Shown here piece after piece: positions 32,914 to 41,440 of a stretch of 46,061 bases of DNA. The number at the start of each line of letters is the position of its first letter. Position 1 is the first letter of the stretch. A program made the position numbers and the translations under genes. The notes beneath the pieces are model-generated. The model saw only the letters and a list, made by a program, of their open reading frames with translations, was not told where the DNA came from and searched no databases. Origin of the DNA: Desulfobacterales bacterium (GTDB lineage: Bacteria > Desulfobacterota > Desulfobacteria > Desulfobacterales > JAHEIW01); assembly GCA_030145015.1 (NCBI GenBank), contig JAQYWI010000019.1, positions 1-46,061 of the forward strand, in the 5' to 3' direction.

Positions 32914-34155
32914 TCAAGTTACCGCCGCCCGGACGTGGTATTTCGGATCCTGCCAGATCTCATTGGCCATGATATCCGCCAAGATCTCCACCGCATCCCA
33001 TACATCCACATATCTGAGATAAAGCGGTGTGAAACCAAAGCGCAAAATCTCCGGCGCACGGAAATCACCGATGACACCCCGTTCGATCAGGGCCTGCATG
33101 ATGGCGTAACCGTTTGCATGGGTCAGTGAGACCTGGCTGCCGCGTTCGTCTGCATTGCGGGGACTTGCGACGCCGAAACCGTAGTCAGCGCATTTCTGCT
33201 CGACCGCACCGATGAACAGATCCCCCATTTTTTTGGATTTTTTTCTGATTTTTAAAATGTCGGCGCGTGCCATGATATCCACCCCCACCTCCAGCGCAGA
33301 GATGCTGATAATCGGCTGCGTTCCGCACAGCATGCGGCTGATACCCGCACCGATTTGATAATCTCGAGTGAAGTCAAAAGGCGCGCTGTGGCTCCACCAT
33401 CCCGTCAGGGGCTGTCTGGCATGGTCCTGGTGCCGTTTGGCCACAAAAATAAACCCTGGGGCGCCCGGTCCGCCGTTAAGATACTTATAGCCGCAGCCCA
33501 CAGCGAAATCTGCATCGGCGCCATTGAGGTCAAGCGGAACGGCACCGGCACTGTGGCACAGGTCCCAGACGGTCAGCGCCCCATGCTCGTGGGCCCCGAC
33601 GGTGATGGCTTCCATATTCAGCCGGTGCCCGGTTTTGTAATGCACGTCGGTCAGGAATACGACCGCCACACTGTCGTCGATGGCGTCCATAATGCCGTCT
33701 TTTTCCACAAAACGGATCTCATGCTGCCGCCCCAGAAATTCGACCAGACCCTGGGTGATGTAATTGTCCGTAGGGAAATTGCTGCCCTCCATAACAATAA
33801 CGGACCGATCAGAATTGATTCCAAGCGCGGCACTGAGCGCTTTAAACAGATTGATGCTGGTTGAATCCGTAACGACGACTTCACCTTTATCCGCACCAAT
33901 TATTGGAGCGATCTTGTCCCCGATGCGCTGCGGGGCATTGAACCAGCCAGCTGTGTTCCAGCTTTTAATCAGGTGATCTCCCCATTCCCGGCCCGTCACC
34001 TCCCCTACCCGTTTTATGACGGCCCTGGGCATGGCCCCCAGGGAGTTGCCGTCCATATAAATCACCCCTTGGGGAATATGAAATTCCTGGCGGAAAGCAG
34101 CCAGTTGATCTTCCCGGTCCAGTTTCTCAAAATCTGTGCGCGTCATAACGCTCAT
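32914..34155 (-). CDS. kynU: Kynureninase
   Basis: A 413-residue PLP enzyme that cleaves L-kynurenine to anthranilate and alanine. Signatures: YMDGNSLGAMPR near the N-terminus, SWNTAGWFNAPQRIGDKIAP, DSTSINLFKAL (cofactor phosphate site), VWDLCHSAGAVPLDL, and the Schiff-base lysine K224 in GCGYKYLNGGPGAPGF. Length matches bacterial KynU. It lies 23 nt after the Hyi-like gene on the same strand, so it appears to be in one operon with that isomerase and the IolG-like dehydrogenase. No tryptophan dioxygenase or kynurenine formamidase is in the window. Use of external kynurenine or 3-hydroxykynurenine is possible. Confidence 0.94.
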   Translation of the reverse strand: MSVMTRTDFEKLDREDQLAAFRQEFHIPQGVIYMDGNSLGAMPRAVIKRVGEVTGREWGDHLIKSWNTAGWFNAPQRIGDKIAPIIGADKGEVVVTDSTSINLFKALSAALGINSDRSVIVMEGSNFPTDNYITQGLVEFLGRQHEIRFVEKDGIMDAIDDSVAVVFLTDVHYKTGHRLNMEAITVGAHEHGALTVWDLCHSAGAVPLDLNGADADFAVGCGYKYLNGGPGAPGFIFVAKRHQDHARQPLTGWWSHSAPFDFTRDYQIGAGISRMLCGTQPIISISALEVGVDIMARADILKIRKKSKKMGDLFIGAVEQKCADYGFGVASPRNADERGSQVSLTHANGYAIMQALIERGVIGDFRAPEILRFGFTPLYLRYVDVWDAVEILADIMANEIWQDPKYHVRAAVT

Positions 34156-34178
34156 GATTTTAACTCTATATTTTTGTA

Positions 34179-34958
34179 TTAAAGATCTATTATCCTTTGA
34201 ACTGCGGTGGTTGAATCCTGTAAGGGCGCCAATTCAAAACCGATAAATCCATCATATTTTAGCTTTTCCAGTGTCCTTATTACGTTGGCAAAATTAATTT
34301 CACCCGTTCCGGGTTCATGTCTGCCCGGAACATCGGCGATATGGATGTATCCAATCGTATCGATATACCGGTTCAGGGTGTCGATGAGATTGCCTTCCAT
34401 AATTTGCATATGATAGATGTCATATAAAATTTTTATATGGGAAGAATTTACCGATCTGATCAGTTCTGCAGCCTGCCGGGTGGATGCTAAAAAGTTTCCC
34501 GAATGATCCACCATCGTGTTTAAGGCCTCTAACACCAGGGTGACGTTTGATTTTTCGGCTGCGACTGCCAATGTTTTGAGTACCTCCAGCATGGCCGCAA
34601 TTTTATGCGTATCTGCGATGTCGGGGTAATGATTGATGACCACTCCATTTTCACCCAGGGCATTGGAATGAATCACCAGATTCTCACAACTTAAAAATTT
34701 CGCCATTTCAATCGATTCTTGAACAAAGGCCACATAATCCGCCTTCTGAACCTCATCTATCATGGAGAGATCCTGATCACCTGAAAAACTGGCGATTCTT
34801 AAATCATTTGCCCGGCAAAGTTCTTTGATCTGATGGACATCTTTGTCTTTCCAGGACCAAAATTCAAGATAATCAAAACCGGATTCCTTTGTTCGGCCAA
34901 ATCGGTCCTCAAAAGGCACTTCGCTAAAAAGCATCTCGATGCATACTGATTTTTTCAT
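34179..34958 (-). CDS. Hydroxypyruvate isomerase-like TIM barrel enzyme
   Basis: A 259-residue AP-endonuclease-2-fold (sugar phosphate isomerase/epimerase) protein. The Hyi-type pattern is seen from MLFSEVPFEDRFGRTKESGFDYLEFWSWKD at the start to ILYDIYHMQIMEGNLIDTL and HIADVPGRHEPGTGEINF, then a closing GFELAPL. The metal ligands are likely E143 (LVLEALN), D178 (YDIYHMQ), the histidine of HIADVPG and E of FELAP. It converts small hydroxy-keto/aldehyde compounds; hydroxypyruvate isomerase is the best-known activity, but related enzymes act on keto-sugars. In an inositol-type cluster it may handle a three-carbon product. Substrate is inferred. Confidence 0.8.
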   Translation of the reverse strand: MKKSVCIEMLFSEVPFEDRFGRTKESGFDYLEFWSWKDKDVHQIKELCRANDLRIASFSGDQDLSMIDEVQKADYVAFVQESIEMAKFLSCENLVIHSNALGENGVVINHYPDIADTHKIAAMLEVLKTLAVAAEKSNVTLVLEALNTMVDHSGNFLASTRQAAELIRSVNSSHIKILYDIYHMQIMEGNLIDTLNRYIDTIGYIHIADVPGRHEPGTGEINFANVIRTLEKLKYDGFIGFELAPLQDSTTAVQRIIDL

Positions 34959-35010
34959 GTTAAGCGATCCTTATTTGCTAAGAAGAACAAAAGCCAATCG
35001 ACATGATCGA

Positions 35011-35087
35011 TTTCTCTCCCATTAGATCGGGATCCCACAGTTCGATGATGAATGAATATGTGGGATCCCGATCTAGCGGGAGAGAAA
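35011..35087. repeat. Long hairpin: 29-bp arms, 19-nt loop
   Basis: Left arm 35011-35039 (TTTCTCTCCCATTAGATCGG...) and right arm 35059-35087 match as inverted repeats at 27 of 29 positions. The core is GATCGGGATCCCACA. It lies between the IolG-like and Hyi-like genes without a T-tract, so it is more likely an mRNA-processing structure or palindromic repeat than a terminator. Confidence 0.75.
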
Positions 35088-35106
35088 CAAATCCATCTTA
35101 TATCGG

Positions 35107-36129
35107 TTACTTTATGGACTCATTGGTAAGCACCTCTTCGATTTTAACAGGTCTTTTTTCTGCTAAAGACTTTAATGCGGCCACACCGATAAGAACGGGC
35201 TGCAGCCCGTCATTGCCGGTCACCGCGGGTTCGCTATCATTGGCGACCGCATCAACAAAGGCTTTTAACTCCTCAACGTATGACATTTTATATCTTTCTA
35301 AAAAGAAATACTGCGGCTTGGCACTGAAAACGCCCTGGGCGGTACTTAATTCGGCCGAATCCGGAAAGTCATTCTTAACCGCGACACTTCCTTGCGACCC
35401 GAATACTTCCACTCTTTGATCATATCCATAAACAGCCTGTCTGCTGTTATCGATAACGCCCATGGCCCCATTTTTAAATTTTAAGGTGATGATGGCCGTA
35501 TCCACATCTCCGACCTGACCGATAGCAGGATCTATCAAAACAGCACCCTGCGCATAAACTTCTTCCACCTCACTTACGGACAGATATCTTGCCATATCAA
35601 AATCATGAATCGCCATATCCAAAAAAATACCGCCGGAAACTTTCACATATTCAATCGGGGGCGGCGCCGGGTCCCGCGATGTGATCTTAACAATGTGCAC
35701 GTCGCCCACTTTTCCGGATTCAACCAGTTCGCGCACCTTCTTAAAGTTGTGATCAAATCTTCGATTAAAACCAATTTGCAATTTCACACCGGCCGCTTCC
35801 ACTGAATTTAAGGCCTGCTTAATTTTTTCGATATTGAAATCAATCGGCTTTTCACAAAAAATGTGCTTGCCGGCTTTAGCGGCTGCCATGATCATTTGGG
35901 CATGCGTATCCGTTGAAGAACAGATAAGCACGGCTTCTATTTCAGAATCATTCAAAATGTCGGTGTAGTCGGCTGTAAGATTTAATATATTTAACCGTTG
36001 CGCCCATTCTTTAACGTCAGCCAGATTAATTTCCGCAGCCGTCTTTATTGCGGCCCCCGGGACGTGGTAGGTCAGTAATTCAGCGTGCAATTGCCCGATT
36101 CTGCCGGCGCCGATTAGTCCTATTTTCAT
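35107..36129 (-). CDS. iolG: Gfo/Idh/MocA dehydrogenase, inositol 2-dehydrogenase-like
   Basis: A 340-residue NAD(P)-dependent oxidoreductase. The Rossmann motif is GAGRIG near residue 7; the catalytic EKP motif is in FCEKPIDFN; the active-site D-x3-H is in FLDMAIHDFDMARYL. These match inositol 2-dehydrogenase (IolG), which oxidises myo-inositol to scyllo-inosose (2-keto-myo-inositol). Other MocA-family substrates cannot be excluded, but IolM-, IolO- and IolI-like genes nearby strengthen the call. It begins the gene line IolG-Hyi-KynU on the minus strand. ATG 36129 has a G-rich purine stretch upstream. Confidence 0.75.
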   Translation of the reverse strand: MKIGLIGAGRIGQLHAELLTYHVPGAAIKTAAEINLADVKEWAQRLNILNLTADYTDILNDSEIEAVLICSSTDTHAQMIMAAAKAGKHIFCEKPIDFNIEKIKQALNSVEAAGVKLQIGFNRRFDHNFKKVRELVESGKVGDVHIVKITSRDPAPPPIEYVKVSGGIFLDMAIHDFDMARYLSVSEVEEVYAQGAVLIDPAIGQVGDVDTAIITLKFKNGAMGVIDNSRQAVYGYDQRVEVFGSQGSVAVKNDFPDSAELSTAQGVFSAKPQYFFLERYKMSYVEELKAFVDAVANDSEPAVTGNDGLQPVLIGVAALKSLAEKRPVKIEEVLTNESIK

Positions 36130-36248
36130 GTCTGCCCCCCTTGTAAATATTTTTTATGCGCTTGTGAACCCATTGCCTAATTATTCTATTTCAAAAAAAC
36201 GGTTGAATTTCAATCTCTACTTATAGATAACAGAGAACAAAGGTCAGA

Positions 36249-36300
36249 GGGTATAGTTAAATAGTTGATTAGTTGAATAGTCAATTTGTCAGAGGATTCA
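36249..36300. repeat. 52-bp repeat, left copy flanking the HAD gene
   Basis: From GGGTATAGTTAAATAGTTGA to GAGGATTCA. An inverted copy with two mismatches is at 37324-37375, and a partial direct copy at 45819-45870. Similarity continues outward for about 20 nt (AACAGAG...GTCAG). The stretch to 36400 is filled by variants of TAGTTGAATAGTCAAAT. Confidence 0.8.
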
Positions 36301-36444
36301 AGATTTAGTTAAATAGTCAAGTAGTTGAATAGTCAAATCGTCAAATGAATTAACTATTTGACCATTCGACCAATTCACGAGTCGACTAAACTCACGGAAT
36401 AGAAGCCAGCAACCAGAGGCAAGCAGCCATGGTCTTACCCTTTC

Positions 36445-36474
36445 TTGACAATAAAGCGAACGATTTTATATATA
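36445..36474 (+). promoter_or_regulatory. Sigma70-type promoter for the HAD gene
   Basis: TTGACA at 36445-36450, then TATATA at 36467-36472 or 36469-36474 (16-18 nt spacing), about 65 nt before ATG 36539. Confidence 0.55.
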
Positions 36475-36538
36475 AGAACCAGCGAACCCGCATACCGCAG
36501 TTTAAAAGTGCATCGCAATAAATCAGCAAGGAAGATTA

Positions 36539-37279
36539 ATGCCCGACACAAAAAAAAGATCGATAAAGGCCTGCGCGTTTGATTTGGGCAACACCCTCAT
36601 AAATGATACGCAGCTTTCAAAAGCCGCCACCGTCGATATGGGTCAGTGGCTTTTTAATAAATCTTTGATTCAGTCCAGGGAAGCCTTTATCGCCACCTTT
36701 GAGAGCGTCAATCATTCTACCGATAAACCATTTATAAGCCACACGTTCGGCGAATTGGAATTTTTTGAAGAGACCTTTGAAAAATTAGCGATAGATGCGA
36801 TTTCGGCGCCCGATGCCTTAAAGAAATACCGAACCCTATTAATGCAAAAGATACAGCCGGACAACGATATCGTGGCTGCTTTGCAGTTATTAAAAAAGAA
36901 AAACATGCGGCTGGCCCTGTTGTCCAATGAAAGTGTCGAGCGCGTAGATGCGTATATGGAAAAAACAAACCTGCGGCATTTTTTCGATGCCATTGTGGTG
37001 TCTGCGCGTATTAGAATCGAAAAACCGGATCTTGGCTTTTTTCAGGAAGCATTGAATCAATTAAACATTAAAGGCGAAGAAATGGCGATGTTCGGGGATA
37101 ACCAAATTGCGGATGGCGCCGCTAAAAAGCTGGGAATATTTTTTATTCTGGTGACCGGCTACATGAACAAAAATTGGATCTGGGAGAAAGGCAATCCCCA
37201 CCCACCCGATTATATCATGGAAAAAGTTACCCCAAAAGATATGGCGGCGTTTCTGAATACGGTACCCCTCATTCGATAG
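36539..37279 (+). CDS. HAD-family phosphatase (HAD-IA type)
   Basis: A 246-residue soluble hydrolase. Motif I is FDLGNTLIND, with the nucleophile D14 and D-to-G at the usual acid/base position (FDxGxT form); motif II is LALLSNES; the lysine is in RIEKPDLGFF; motif IV is MFGDNQIADGAAKK. A helical cap lies between about residues 20 and 110. It probably removes phosphate from a small organic molecule. The second aspartate of DxD is replaced by glycine (DLGNT), which is seen in some HAD-IA proteins and may lower or alter activity. AAGGAAG precedes the ATG. It is bounded on both sides by a 52-bp inverted repeat. Its place in the importer/inositol cluster suggests a sugar- or inositol-phosphate substrate (inference). 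Confidence 0.83.
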   Translation: MPDTKKRSIKACAFDLGNTLINDTQLSKAATVDMGQWLFNKSLIQSREAFIATFESVNHSTDKPFISHTFGELEFFEETFEKLAIDAISAPDALKKYRTLLMQKIQPDNDIVAALQLLKKKNMRLALLSNESVERVDAYMEKTNLRHFFDAIVVSARIRIEKPDLGFFQEALNQLNIKGEEMAMFGDNQIADGAAKKLGIFFILVTGYMNKNWIWEKGNPHPPDYIMEKVTPKDMAAFLNTVPLIR

Positions 37280-37323
37280 TCGATTCGTTAATTGGTTGAA
37301 TGGTCAAATAGTTTAAAATGGAT

Positions 37324-37375
37324 TGAATCCTCTGACGAATTGACTACTCAACTAATCAACTATTTAACTATACCC
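37324..37375. repeat. 52-bp repeat, right (inverted) copy flanking the HAD gene
   Basis: Reverse complement of 36249-36300 with two mismatches. Phrases of the same family (GATAGTCGATTCGTTAATTG) already begin at the HAD stop codon at 37277-37279. Confidence 0.8.
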
Positions 37376-37458
37376 ACTGACTTCTGTCCTCTGTTTTCTG
37401 ACACGTGAACACTGACACCTGAAACCGGACTTCCGTGATATTTATGGGGGACATGACC

Positions 37459-38553
37459 CTAGTGGGCCTCCTCGTAGGGTAATATATGCAGGCTTTTTTC
37501 CAGAAAACTGATCGTCACCTCTTCACCTGCTTTAAAAACCATATGCTCCTGAGGATTGGCAATTTCCACGGTAATGATGGTTTCGGCCACCCCGACTTCA
37601 TACACCATCTGTGAACCCAGGTAAACCGCCTCATTAACGGTACCGGTAAGGGTATCCGGTCTCTTTGGCTCCAGCTTTATGGATTCGGGCCGCACGACTA
37701 AAAGTACTCTTTGCCCTTCTGAAAAGGATCCCGGTTCGACCGCAACCTGAAATTTCTTGCCGACGATGTCGAGCTCAAGTTCATTGTCAGATCCCAGACT
37801 GCCAACAATGCCTTCCAGAAAGTTGGCCTTGCCGATAAAATCAGCCACAAAACGATTGGCCGGTTTGGCATAAATTGTCTGGGGGGGACCAATCTGCATA
37901 ATTTTGCCCTGATGCATGATGACCACCCGATCGGAAAGGGTCATGGCTTCCTCCTGATCATGGGTCACATAGACGGATGTTATACCCACCCGCTGCTGAA
38001 GCTTGCGGATTTCCAGACGGGTGGATACCCGCAGCTTGGCGTCAAGGTTAGACAGCGGTTCGTCGAGCAAAAGCACCTTGGGCTCCATCACCAGCGATCG
38101 GGCCAGGCTGACCCGCTGCTGCTGGCCTCCTGAAAGCTGAGCCGGGGAACGTTTGGCCAGCCCCTCCAGCCCGACAAGCAGCATGATCTCCTCGGTCTGC
38201 TTACGAATGTTTTCAGCTGATTGGCGGCGTATCTTCAGTCCATAGGCGATGTTCTCAAAAACCGTCAGGTGGGGGAAAAGGGCATAATTTTGAAAAACCA
38301 TGGTGGTGGGCCTCTGGTTGGGCGGCGTGGTGCTCACGTCTTCACCATCAATCCGTATTTCACCGGAAGTGGGCAGCTCAAAGCCGGAAATCATTCTAAG
38401 GGTCGTTGTTTTTCCGCAACCGGAGGGCCCCAAAAGGGTAACCAGTTCGCCTTCCTGCACTTCAATATCGACATTATCAACCGCCGTAAATGCATTTTCA
38501 CCCGATCCGAATATCTTAACAAGGCTTTTAAGAACAAGATAATCTTGCCGCAT
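37459..38553 (-). CDS. ABC importer ATPase, FbpC/PotA/AfuC-like
   Basis: A 364-residue ATP-binding subunit. Walker A GPSGCGKTT (42-50), Q-loop FQNYALFPHLTV, signature LSGGQQQR (140-147), Walker B VLLLDEPLSNLD (160-171) and the H-switch VTHDQEEAM are intact. A C-terminal TOBE region (about 245-364) follows, typical for the Fe(III)/polyamine/sugar importer groups. It energises the permease encoded 27 nt upstream and the binding protein upstream of that. Together they make a complete importer at the inner membrane. Confidence 0.93.
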   Translation of the reverse strand: MRQDYLVLKSLVKIFGSGENAFTAVDNVDIEVQEGELVTLLGPSGCGKTTTLRMISGFELPTSGEIRIDGEDVSTTPPNQRPTTMVFQNYALFPHLTVFENIAYGLKIRRQSAENIRKQTEEIMLLVGLEGLAKRSPAQLSGGQQQRVSLARSLVMEPKVLLLDEPLSNLDAKLRVSTRLEIRKLQQRVGITSVYVTHDQEEAMTLSDRVVIMHQGKIMQIGPPQTIYAKPANRFVADFIGKANFLEGIVGSLGSDNELELDIVGKKFQVAVEPGSFSEGQRVLLVVRPESIKLEPKRPDTLTGTVNEAVYLGSQMVYEVGVAETIITVEIANPQEHMVFKAGEEVTISFLEKSLHILPYEEAH

Positions 38554-38580
38554 ATCAAATCCTTTCGCCGGTGGTCGCCT

Positions 38581-40302
38581 TTAATTGACAATACTTATGG
38601 TTCTTGCGCCTTTGCCGATCCGACCGACCAAAAGCTGAATAATACTTAAAGCGATCAGGACAATCACAATCAAAAGAAGGCTCATGGCCGCGGCCTGGGC
38701 GTATTGACTGTTATCCACAAAACCCAGGATGGCCACCGTAATCAGGTTCCAGTCACCCGACACCACAAAAATGATCGCACTGATGGCCGTCATTGCTTTG
38801 ACGAAACTAAAGGCCAGGCCTGAAAAAAAGGCCGGTGCGATCATGGGCAGTGTTATTTTTCTAAAGGTTTTACTGCTATCGGCCCCCAGATCCGTGGACG
38901 CTTCCTCAATTGAAGGATCGATCTGTTGCAGGGCGGCAATTCCGGCGCGGATGCCGACCGGCATATTTCTGAAGATTAGAAGCGTCACAATGATCCAGGC
39001 CGTTCCGGTCAATACGAATGGAAACAGCGCCGTACTCTGGTTAAAGGCCAGGATATATCCGATGCCCACGACGGTCCCCGGAACCGCAAAGGTCAGCATG
39101 GAAACAAATTCCATGGTGGTGCGCCCTATAAATTTCTTCCGGATAACGAGAAAAGCGATAAACATTCCCAAAATCCCGGTGATCGGTGTCGCCGCAGTGG
39201 AAACCTTCAAAGAATCAATAATATAACCCTTGCCCACCTGAAACATCTCGACATAGTTATGGAGCGTAAGGGTTGCGTCAACACCCCACAGCTTTTGGAA
39301 AGAACCCCAGATCACCATTCCGTAAAAGAGGAAAACAATCCCGGTAAAGAAGAAACAGGCCGCATAGGTAGGCAGTTTGATATACCATTCCAGGCGCTTG
39401 ATGGTGGCACCGGTGGGCTGTCCGGTAACGGTGACATAGGATTTTCGGGCAACCCAGTATTTTTGGATGAAAAAGGCGGTGACCGTGGGTACCAGGAGAA
39501 GGATTGCCAGAGTAGAACCCCTGGAAATGTCATACATACCGGTAATCTGTAAAAACGCCTGTACGGAAAGGACCCTGAAATTCCCGGATAAAATCATGGG
39601 ATTCCCGAAATCGGCCATGGACTCGATAAACACCAAAAGCCAGGCGCTGGCAATCCCGGGAACGGCCAGCGGCAATGTGACGGTGGCAAAGACCCTGCCT
39701 CTGGAGGCTCCCAGATCCATGGCCGCCTCTTCCAGGGCGGGATCAATGGCCTGCAAAACCCCATAGAGCACAAGGAAGGCGATCGGTCCATAGGCGATGG
39801 TCTCTACCAGCACCAATCCGCCCAGGCCATAGATCGAGTATTCACCGATAATCCGACTCAGGTAAGGGGTCAGGCTGCCGGCTCTTCCAAAAAGGAGAAT
39901 GGCGGCCAGGGCAATGACAAACGGCGGCGAGATAATCGGAAATGTGGCCGTCATGCGGAAGAAGCGCTTAAATGGCAAAGGCGTCCGGGTAATCGCATAG
40001 GCAAAAACAAAGCCAAGGATCGTTCCCGCGGTGGCTGCCAGGACACCCAGAATGATACTGTTTATAAAAGGCTGAAAATAGTACCTTTTTGAAAACATGG
40101 CCAGATAGTTAGAGAGATCAAATTGCTTATCCACGATCAAACTGGTCTTAAAAACCATAAATAAGGGAAAGAGCACGAAAATAAATAAAAAGTAGAAAAT
40201 AGCGATAACGAACACCAGAAGCAGCGGCTCCTTCCAAAGGAGTCGCAAATTTCCGATGATCTCCTGCCTTTTTCTGTTCGCCTCTGTCATGCTGATCCTC
40301 AA
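38581..40302 (-). CDS. ABC importer permease with two fused permease domains, FbpB/AfuB-like
   Basis: A 573-residue membrane protein with about twelve helices. There are two BPD-type permease domains, each with an EAA loop: EEAAMDLGASRGRVFATVTLP and EEASTDLGADSSKTFRKITLP. That fusion is characteristic of FbpB/SfuB iron-type permeases and of AfuB, the sugar-phosphate permease. Each EAA loop docks on the ATPase encoded just downstream. The substrate is not set by the permease sequence. Confidence 0.93.
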   Translation of the reverse strand: MRISMTEANRKRQEIIGNLRLLWKEPLLLVFVIAIFYFLFIFVLFPLFMVFKTSLIVDKQFDLSNYLAMFSKRYYFQPFINSIILGVLAATAGTILGFVFAYAITRTPLPFKRFFRMTATFPIISPPFVIALAAILLFGRAGSLTPYLSRIIGEYSIYGLGGLVLVETIAYGPIAFLVLYGVLQAIDPALEEAAMDLGASRGRVFATVTLPLAVPGIASAWLLVFIESMADFGNPMILSGNFRVLSVQAFLQITGMYDISRGSTLAILLLVPTVTAFFIQKYWVARKSYVTVTGQPTGATIKRLEWYIKLPTYAACFFFTGIVFLFYGMVIWGSFQKLWGVDATLTLHNYVEMFQVGKGYIIDSLKVSTAATPITGILGMFIAFLVIRKKFIGRTTMEFVSMLTFAVPGTVVGIGYILAFNQSTALFPFVLTGTAWIIVTLLIFRNMPVGIRAGIAALQQIDPSIEEASTDLGADSSKTFRKITLPMIAPAFFSGLAFSFVKAMTAISAIIFVVSGDWNLITVAILGFVDNSQYAQAAAMSLLLIVIVLIALSIIQLLVGRIGKGARTISIVN

Positions 40303-40316
40303 ATTGCCAGGAAAAA

Positions 40317-40354
40317 CAAAAAATCCCTGCTGCCAGATGTCCCAGCAGCAGGGA
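40317..40354 (-). terminator. Hairpin with T-tract between binding-protein and permease genes
   Basis: TCCCTGCTGC (40324-40333) pairs perfectly over 10 bp with GCAGCAGGGA (40345-40354), loop of 11 nt. On the minus strand it is followed by TTTTTTGTTTTT. It sits between co-oriented operon genes, so it probably acts as a partial terminator or 3'-end stabiliser that raises binding-protein level over permease. Confidence 0.75.
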
Positions 40355-40378
40355 CTATTTCAGGTGAGGGCTTTCAAT

Positions 40379-41383
40379 TTACTTCCCAATGCGGTCTCTC
40401 CAGGCTTTGATCATCTTGCCTTTATTCTGGCCGGCCCAGATATGGTTGTAATCAATCAATTTGACCTGATCCAGGGTGACGGAACCTTTTCCCACGGTCG
40501 CCTGGGGATTAACGGGCAATCGGTTATATTTTTGAAAGAGATTCTGGGCTTTTTTGGTAAAGCACCAGTCAATGAATTGTTTCCCCAATTCCGGTTCGGG
40601 ACCGCCCTTGATGAGAGAGAGTCCGCCGATTTCGTAACCGGTGCCCTCTTTGGGAAACGTCATCACCACCGGGTAGCCCTTATTGACGCCCTTGGCGAGA
40701 ATGTCGTGTGAAAACGCGATTCCCACGGCGACTTCGCCCAAACCGGCCATGGGGATGCAGCCTGTCCCGGATTTGGTGTACTGCAGAATGCTTTGTTTAT
40801 CAAATTTCTCCCACCAGTCCAGTGTTTTTTCAAGGCCGTGCATCTGGATCAGGGTCGCATAGGTGGTATAGGCCGTACCGGAAGTATAGGGGTAGGCCAT
40901 GGCAACATTTTTGGAAAAGGCGGGGTTGAGAAGACCATCCCAGGAAGTCGGCGCGTCAACTCCCTTTTTCTTCAAGAAATTGGTATTGGAAACAAATCCG
41001 ATGGCACCGGAGTAAAACCCTGTCCAGACCCAGTCTTTGGCGTGCAGCGAGTCTGACAGCGCGAAACTTGTTTTCGGTTTGTAAGGCGCCAGCAAACCTT
41101 TTGAAGCCGCATTTATATGGGAGGTATTCGATCCTGCGTGCCACACCGTGGCCTGCGGGTTGGCTGCTTCGGCTTCAACCCTGGCCAAAACCTCGCCGGA
41201 AGACATGCGGACGAAGACAACATCTATTCCCGTTTCTTTTTTAAATGCATCGATATAATACTTTGCTTCTTCCGTATCAAAAGCTTCGTAAATGTGGAGA
41301 ACCTTACCTGCAGCATAAACAGTCGTAAACCCGCTAAATACGAAAACGACAATAAGCAACGACAAAAATATCAGTCTTTTCAT
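40379..41383 (-). CDS. Periplasmic substrate-binding protein, Fe(III)/AfuA type
   Basis: A 334-residue exported protein with signal peptide (about 1-25, LIFLSLLIVVFVFSGFTTVYAA). Body features: IYEAFDTEEAKYYIDAFKKETGI, VRMSSGEVLARVEAEAANPQ, WDGLLNPAFSKNVAMAYPYTSGT, GIAFSHDILAKGVNKGYPVV and FPKEGTGYEIGGLSLIKGG. The fold is that of Fe(III)-binding proteins, but the iron-binding paired tyrosines of FbpA are not evident. AfuA from Actinobacillus, in the same family, binds hexose phosphates through a histidine, an aspartate and a glutamate; H226, D227 and E251 (or E246) could play these roles. Residue equivalence is from memory. Start ATG 41383 follows AGGAGG. Confidence 0.85.
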   Translation of the reverse strand: MKRLIFLSLLIVVFVFSGFTTVYAAGKVLHIYEAFDTEEAKYYIDAFKKETGIDVVFVRMSSGEVLARVEAEAANPQATVWHAGSNTSHINAASKGLLAPYKPKTSFALSDSLHAKDWVWTGFYSGAIGFVSNTNFLKKKGVDAPTSWDGLLNPAFSKNVAMAYPYTSGTAYTTYATLIQMHGLEKTLDWWEKFDKQSILQYTKSGTGCIPMAGLGEVAVGIAFSHDILAKGVNKGYPVVMTFPKEGTGYEIGGLSLIKGGPEPELGKQFIDWCFTKKAQNLFQKYNRLPVNPQATVGKGSVTLDQVKLIDYNHIWAGQNKGKMIKAWRDRIGK

Positions 41384-41440
41384 AAGAACCTCCTTTTTTA
41401 AAAATTATTATGGGATCCCTACTCAGAATGGCCGGGCTCC

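Noticed and set aside
36249..36400. CRISPR-like look of the TAGTTGAATAGTCAAAT repeats
   Set aside because: The units are irregular, have no constant spacers and no cas genes are near.
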